Shown here in pieces: positions 59,403 to 64,000 of a stretch of 64,000 nucleotides of DNA. Location: contig NC_019859.2 of NCBI RefSeq assembly GCF_002234675.1, forward strand, positions 6,913,240 to 6,977,239, in the 5' to 3' direction. Numbering within the stretch: position 1 is the stretch's first letter; each line of letters opens with the position of its first letter. The notes beneath the pieces were generated by a model. The model did not search any database and was not told the origin of the DNA. It worked only from the letters and a program-made list of their open reading frames with translations. Position numbers and translations under genes: made by a program. This DNA is from Oryzias latipes. Its lineage: Eukaryota; Chordata; Actinopteri; Beloniformes; Adrianichthyidae.

Positions 59403-61076
59403 CAACTTAAGTAATACAAATAAGAACTACAGACATAAAGGGAATAAATCAGCTTTTTTGTAATGTCTTCAGCTGCTTTTTAAAATTTCAGGTTGCTTCC
59501 TATATTTACCATAAAGTTTGGACACTTAGAAGGTTTTGACGACCAGGAGAATAATGACAGGACGGTTCTGGAAAGCTGTGTCTGCACCTCCTACTTTTAC
59601 TTTTATAAGAACACGTTTATAAATAGATTTGACTTTTATTGCACGTCTTATTGCATATAAATATTTACACACTTTGTAAACACTTGCACAGTAATACGAA
59701 GCAGACAAGAGTAAATTAAAAAAATCTGTGAAACATCTCTCCATCTCATTGACAAATATAAACCAGCTACCAACATATGGCCTCGATGTAAAAGGTCATT
59801 TTAAAGCTGAAATTCACATTTATGTGAAAATGGTCTTATTATATTATGTAGATTTCTTCCTTTTTTTTAACTCAAAACATCAAAATTCAATTTACATGAT
59901 GTACTGTTGTAGTACAAATGCAATGCAACAATGCTATTCCTGTTTAAGAAAATGAATTGGTACATGTTTACTTAATTTGACAAATTTTTCCTGTTCGACT
60001 ACTCAAATTCCATAAACAAGACTCAAAAAGGACAAAAAATTAAACCTAAATTAGAATAAATCAGTGCTTTTGCATTTTACCAATGAGTCAAATATAAGTG
60101 AATTGGGCTTTTAAAAATATTGTACCTAACACATAAACATTAAGGTGGACAATGATGGTGTTTGAAATAGTCATACAGCTTTTTGATAATTTTGAATCAA
60201 ATAATAAGACACATTACAATTTCTAATTTAATGAATAATTTATTAACAAAAGTCATTTGAAAGTGTTTTGTAATCCTACGTATTGCATTTTCAAACTATT
60301 GTTAATGATCATTTCGTGTTTTGAAAAGCAACAAACTCACTGTATTTCTGAAAAAAATAGAATTAGCGTGTTCACATTTTTTTTTTTGTATTATTTAGAC
60401 AGTATTTTAAACATGTATAGATGCACCAAAACCTTGGTCAGGAACCAGCCATTTTTGAAAGTGGTTTAATCCTCCTGTTTGCAATTATGTATGGAAATTA
60501 TGGCCGCCTTTATGTCAAAAATAGAGCCAAAACCCTCAGACAGTGTTGATATAGAAACCACCACTTTTATTTGAAATACTATTATTATTAATATTTTGGT
60601 GTTGCCTCTGACATGGAGCCCTTGTCATTCTCGCACTGCCCTCTTGTGTCACCAGAACATTAAGAGTAGAAGTTGTAAAGTTGAAGAGCAAACCAAACTT
60701 TGCTGTCTTCATGCAGCAGCATCTCCCAGCAGCAGTCAAGGCAGAAGCTCTTCACCTCCCAGTTTTTCATGTAAAGTAAAATGGACATAAAGTGCATTTG
60801 TGATGATGCCGTCTAATTCCAATCACAACAAAATGCTATCGTCAGATTGCAAATTTGTATTTAAAGTGAACTGAATGAACACCTAAGACTCAAAATGCTG
60901 AAAAATTTACAAATCAGTACGTAGATGGTGTAATTTACCTGATTTAACATAAAGAATAAATGCGTGGAACATTTCTTCCCTATTTCTCCCCCCTCATCTG
61001 TCCAATAGCAGATCTTACACTAACCAGCTCTATAATGTCAAAGACAGCACTAAACACTGACATTTTGTTGTTTGCT
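59403..61076. other. Intronic, nothing recognised
   Basis: AT-rich, short ORFs only, no exon or repeat identified. Confidence 0.5.
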
Positions 61077-61080
61077 TTAA

Positions 61081-61217
61081 CCCCTTGATGCCTGAAATTG
61101 TTTCTAAAAAAAAATCACTTAGGTTTTAATGTTTTTGTTTTCAAATAGATGTTAAATTAAGATAATTTTGGAGCCAAAGTGGTTTGATGCAAATGTGCAT
61201 GAATAGGCGTCAAGAGG
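61081..61217. mobile_element. 137-bp piggyBac-type MITE
   Basis: TTAA duplications at 61077-61080 and 61218-61221 flank inverted ends CCCCTTGATGCCT and CCTCTTGACGCCT (two mismatches). TTAA plus such ends is typical of non-autonomous piggyBac elements. The TIR differs from that of the 8.2-kb element, so another piggyBac family mobilised it. Confidence 0.75.
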
Positions 61218-61221
61218 TTAA

Positions 61222-64000
61222 TTGATAAATATACACATTTACAAAATAGTGAAATATAGAAAAATGTGTTCAAATTTATTCTTTGTAAATAAAAACACAA
61301 CTTCACAACTTCTATTTGTTCCTGCAGCACATATGTGAAAGTACATGGAAAATAGGATTTACTGACAAAACCAGTAATTGCTTACAGAGGATGAGCTCAT
61401 CATAACATTTTTTTTAATGAAAACATGATCATTTTTGGTTTTTGGGGGGTAAAAGACATGTTTTATGTGAAGAGATCCTCCATTTCATGTCTTTAATATC
61501 CTCCGTTCTCTCTGTTCACTCCTCTGACATGCATCTTGTGTCTCAGCCACACTCATCCGGTGTAATGCTGCAATTACAAAGTGAGCTTACAAATCAGGTT
61601 GTGCGCATCCAATTTGAATGCAAACAGACTCTAATCTGTGTGCTTTCAGACATGTTGCTCTCTACGACCTGCTGAGACGAAAGACAAGGAGAAAATGCAG
61701 GAACGACACAGCGCAAAAACAAACACAACGAAAGCAACTGTGTGGGCTAAGCGATCCTTCTGGTACGTGCCTGGGAGTGATCAGGAAGGCGGTTGCTCTC
61801 ATGCTCCGCTGAGCAGCATTTACTCGCCCTTCACTGTTTATAGCCCTAAACAAGCCGGGCTCCCAGTCCCTCTGTCTTTATGGAAGTAAAAGTCCCAGGA
61901 GATCCCACACAAATATGTCATTACTTCTTTTACTGTGTAGCTACTCTCTGGAGAAGTCAAACTCATCCTGGAGGCAGGCTCCCTGCAAATATCTTATGCA
62001 TTTTATGGTTAATATTTCAGGACTCTCCCATCTGTGTCTGCGATGCCTTCAGGAATGCACACTTTATTTAAGAAAGAGCCTTCAGGTGATGAGAAAGTAA
62101 TGTTCCCAACATGCAACTGCACTGCGTCTGTCTTTATTACTGTTTTATTAAGTTTTTCAGACCACTTTAATTTGACTTTAGTGTAGGGTTAGAAAAACAC
62201 AAAGGAAAGAAAGAATAAAAAAAAAAAAAACACTAATGCACTGGATTGCTTTGGCCTTTAAAAGGGTTCCCGATTCTTTTTTTATTTTATTTTGTGGTTC
62301 ATTGTCTGTATTGACAAATGTAATTGGAAATCCATTTGAGCCACAATGAAGTTTGAGATTTGTCTAAATCTCCTTCAGTGTATGCAATTCTGTTTGAAGA
62401 TAGTGGGAGGAACAATGGGCTGTTGAAGTTGGGTGAAATACCAGACTGTCCATTTATCGCATTGACATTATGTTCTCTGCAATTGATGCAATTGGGGTGA
62501 ATGAGGACGACTCTATAGAGGTTTTGAGGTTTGCTAATAAAGAAATACAAAAGGGTTCTTTTTGGTTTCAAAGGAAGCTGATAAACTCAAAACTGACTAT
62601 CATGTGTGTTTGAGATGTGCTGGGACATCTTGAGTGGGGTTGGATAATTAGAGTAAGCATTGATTTTAAAATACATGACATGACATTGATTTGAGATTCA
62701 ACACATTTTCAAAATTTCATTTCAAAGCTAATTTAAGTATTAATGAAAAACCCTTTTTACAAACTGAACAAACTTAAAACTTCAGAGTACAAAATTGCTA
62801 CATTTTGCATAAAAAATGTGGAAAATTAGTTTTTGCCCTAAAAAATACTAAGATGTTCAAAAGAAAACTAAGCCATAATTTTTCAGGTTCATTTCAAATT
62901 GATTCTGAGAAAGTAGCAATCATAAGGGTAAAAGATTACAAGGTTTTTATTATTATTTTTCAAAAAGGCAGCTTTCTATGACTGACTCAAGAAGCAAGTA
63001 GAAAATATTGATGCTAAAATACATATGGCCAAACGTTACTTCTGACAGTATAAAAGCAAAGGTGCCTTATACCTTGGTTATAGATCACAGGACTAGAAAT
63101 CAAACAAATAATGACTATTTGACCAAATTTTAACCAGGAAAGGAACAAAAATCTGACAAAGTGCAGCATATTGGCAGATGTCGGGGAATATTGTGAATTT
63201 TGTGCAGTTCTTGAAACAGAAGGGCAGGGGGAAAAAAAGATGGTTACATGTTTAGATCTGAGCTTTCCAAACAGAGAGGGCCAAAAAAATGTACCGGTAG
63301 TTGTTTTAATTTTTGAAAAATAAATATACTCAGGTTGCAAGTTTTGAAAATATAAACCACGAGACAAACAGCCTTAAAGAAGCAGCCCCAAAAAGTTGTA
63401 AAACCAAACTTTTCTTTGCGGTTGCATCATCAGCGCTCACTCACCAGCCCCGTCTGTCTGTTAGTGCAGCAGGTGACATTACTGCTGCTGTCCTACAGGT
63501 GATTGACACCTTCGCCCTCAACGATGGCGACGAGCTCTGCACAGTATTAGGAATGCGCTGAAGTGTGGCCTCCTGACCGAGCGGCAAGGCGGAGCACGCT
63601 GGCAAATCAGATTTGCGAAATGGCAAATGCAATTTCTTCACCACGCAGCCTGCATTAAGTAAGAGCAGAGATAAAATGAGTTTGGAACATGGGAAAAAGT
63701 TTGATTTGCAGGATGGAGTTCAGCCGATACCCTCAGACTTCGGCCTTTCATTTTGAGGAATGGGATTCAATTGCTGGTTGCGGTGTTTGTGTGTTATCTG
63801 TTTCCTTTGAAACGCCGCCCCCCCCGTGTGGCAATTTAGATTGACAAGGCTGATTCTCACAGCCCGTTTTACCACAGCGTGTCCCATCTGAGCCGCCGAT
63901 CAAGTGCAGAATTGCACGGGAGGTTCCTGTGGCACAAATAGAATCCCTGGCAATCTGTAAACCACTGGAATTTGCTTAAACGTGAGGAGGAAAAGAGTGC
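61222..64000. other. Intronic, nothing recognised
   Basis: No exon, RNA gene or repeat family recognised. The stretch 63370-63960 has higher GC and looks non-repetitive, and would be the first part to test for conservation. Confidence 0.45.

Larger units (their letters stand above)
51214..64000 (+). other. sorcs intron 1 (partial, runs off the window)
   Basis: Begins with the strong donor GTAAGT. No later exon with VPS10, PKD-like or transmembrane coding sequence was found in the remaining 12.8 kb, consistent with the very long first introns known in SORCS1/SORCS3. Repeats at 53.7-61.2 kb lie within it. Confidence 0.75.

Overview
This looks like vertebrate nuclear DNA, almost certainly from a teleost fish. 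It is AT-rich, has very little coding sequence, and carries many repeats typical of ray-finned fish: tRNA-derived SINEs, the interspersed repeat with 'ggagcctatcccagc ... ggactgtgggaggaagcc', and Tc1, piggyBac, Harbinger and hAT-like DNA transposons. Several repeat families remind me of medaka-type genomes (Oryzias), but that is an impression. No bacterial operons, CRISPR arrays, rRNA genes or intact tRNA genes are visible.

Only one host gene can be supported. The first coding exon of a SorCS-family VPS10-domain receptor (sorcs3, or less likely its paralogue sorcs1) lies on the + strand at 50635-51213. It has a signal peptide, a basic propeptide with two furin-like sites, and the conserved start of the VPS10 domain, and it ends in a strong GTAAGT donor. 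It sits in a CpG-rich island of about 0.9 kb. Everything downstream to the window end is then first intron, and the roughly 50 kb upstream is a gene-poor 5' flank.

The only other long coding sequence belongs to a transposon: a nearly intact, probably two-exon piggyBac transposase (8690-10678) inside a 3.05-kb element with perfect 14-bp terminal inverted repeats and TTAA target duplications. It landed inside an older, decayed Tc1-like element. A small teleost repeat later landed at its C-terminus and replaced the last two residues with a 27-residue tail without breaking the frame upstream.

Repeat layout: 6.7-7.8 kb foldback element with a SINE inserted in its loop; 8.1-11.7 kb Tc1/piggyBac nest; 14.66-15.47 kb MITE interrupted by a retroposon with an 11-bp target duplication; 17.7-18.2 kb hairpins and evenly spaced CAGCTG motifs; 24.6-26.8 kb a 2.2-kb near-perfect palindrome with 21-bp subrepeats; 30.8-31.35 kb a MITE with TTTAA duplications; 37.5-37.9 kb Harbinger fragment; 42.3-44.2 kb three-level nest with a TIR element flanked by unusually long 22-bp direct repeats; 45.4-46.0 kb MITE and SINE; 47.3-47.9 kb repeats; 53.7-54.6 kb two MITEs inside the sorcs intron; 58.2-59.4 kb SINE, an (ATCC)33 array and a retroposon; 61.1 kb a 137-bp piggyBac-type MITE. 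The rest is single-copy-looking noncoding DNA. No new multi-gene system is present; the most unusual structures are the 2.2-kb palindrome and the element with 22-bp flanking duplications.
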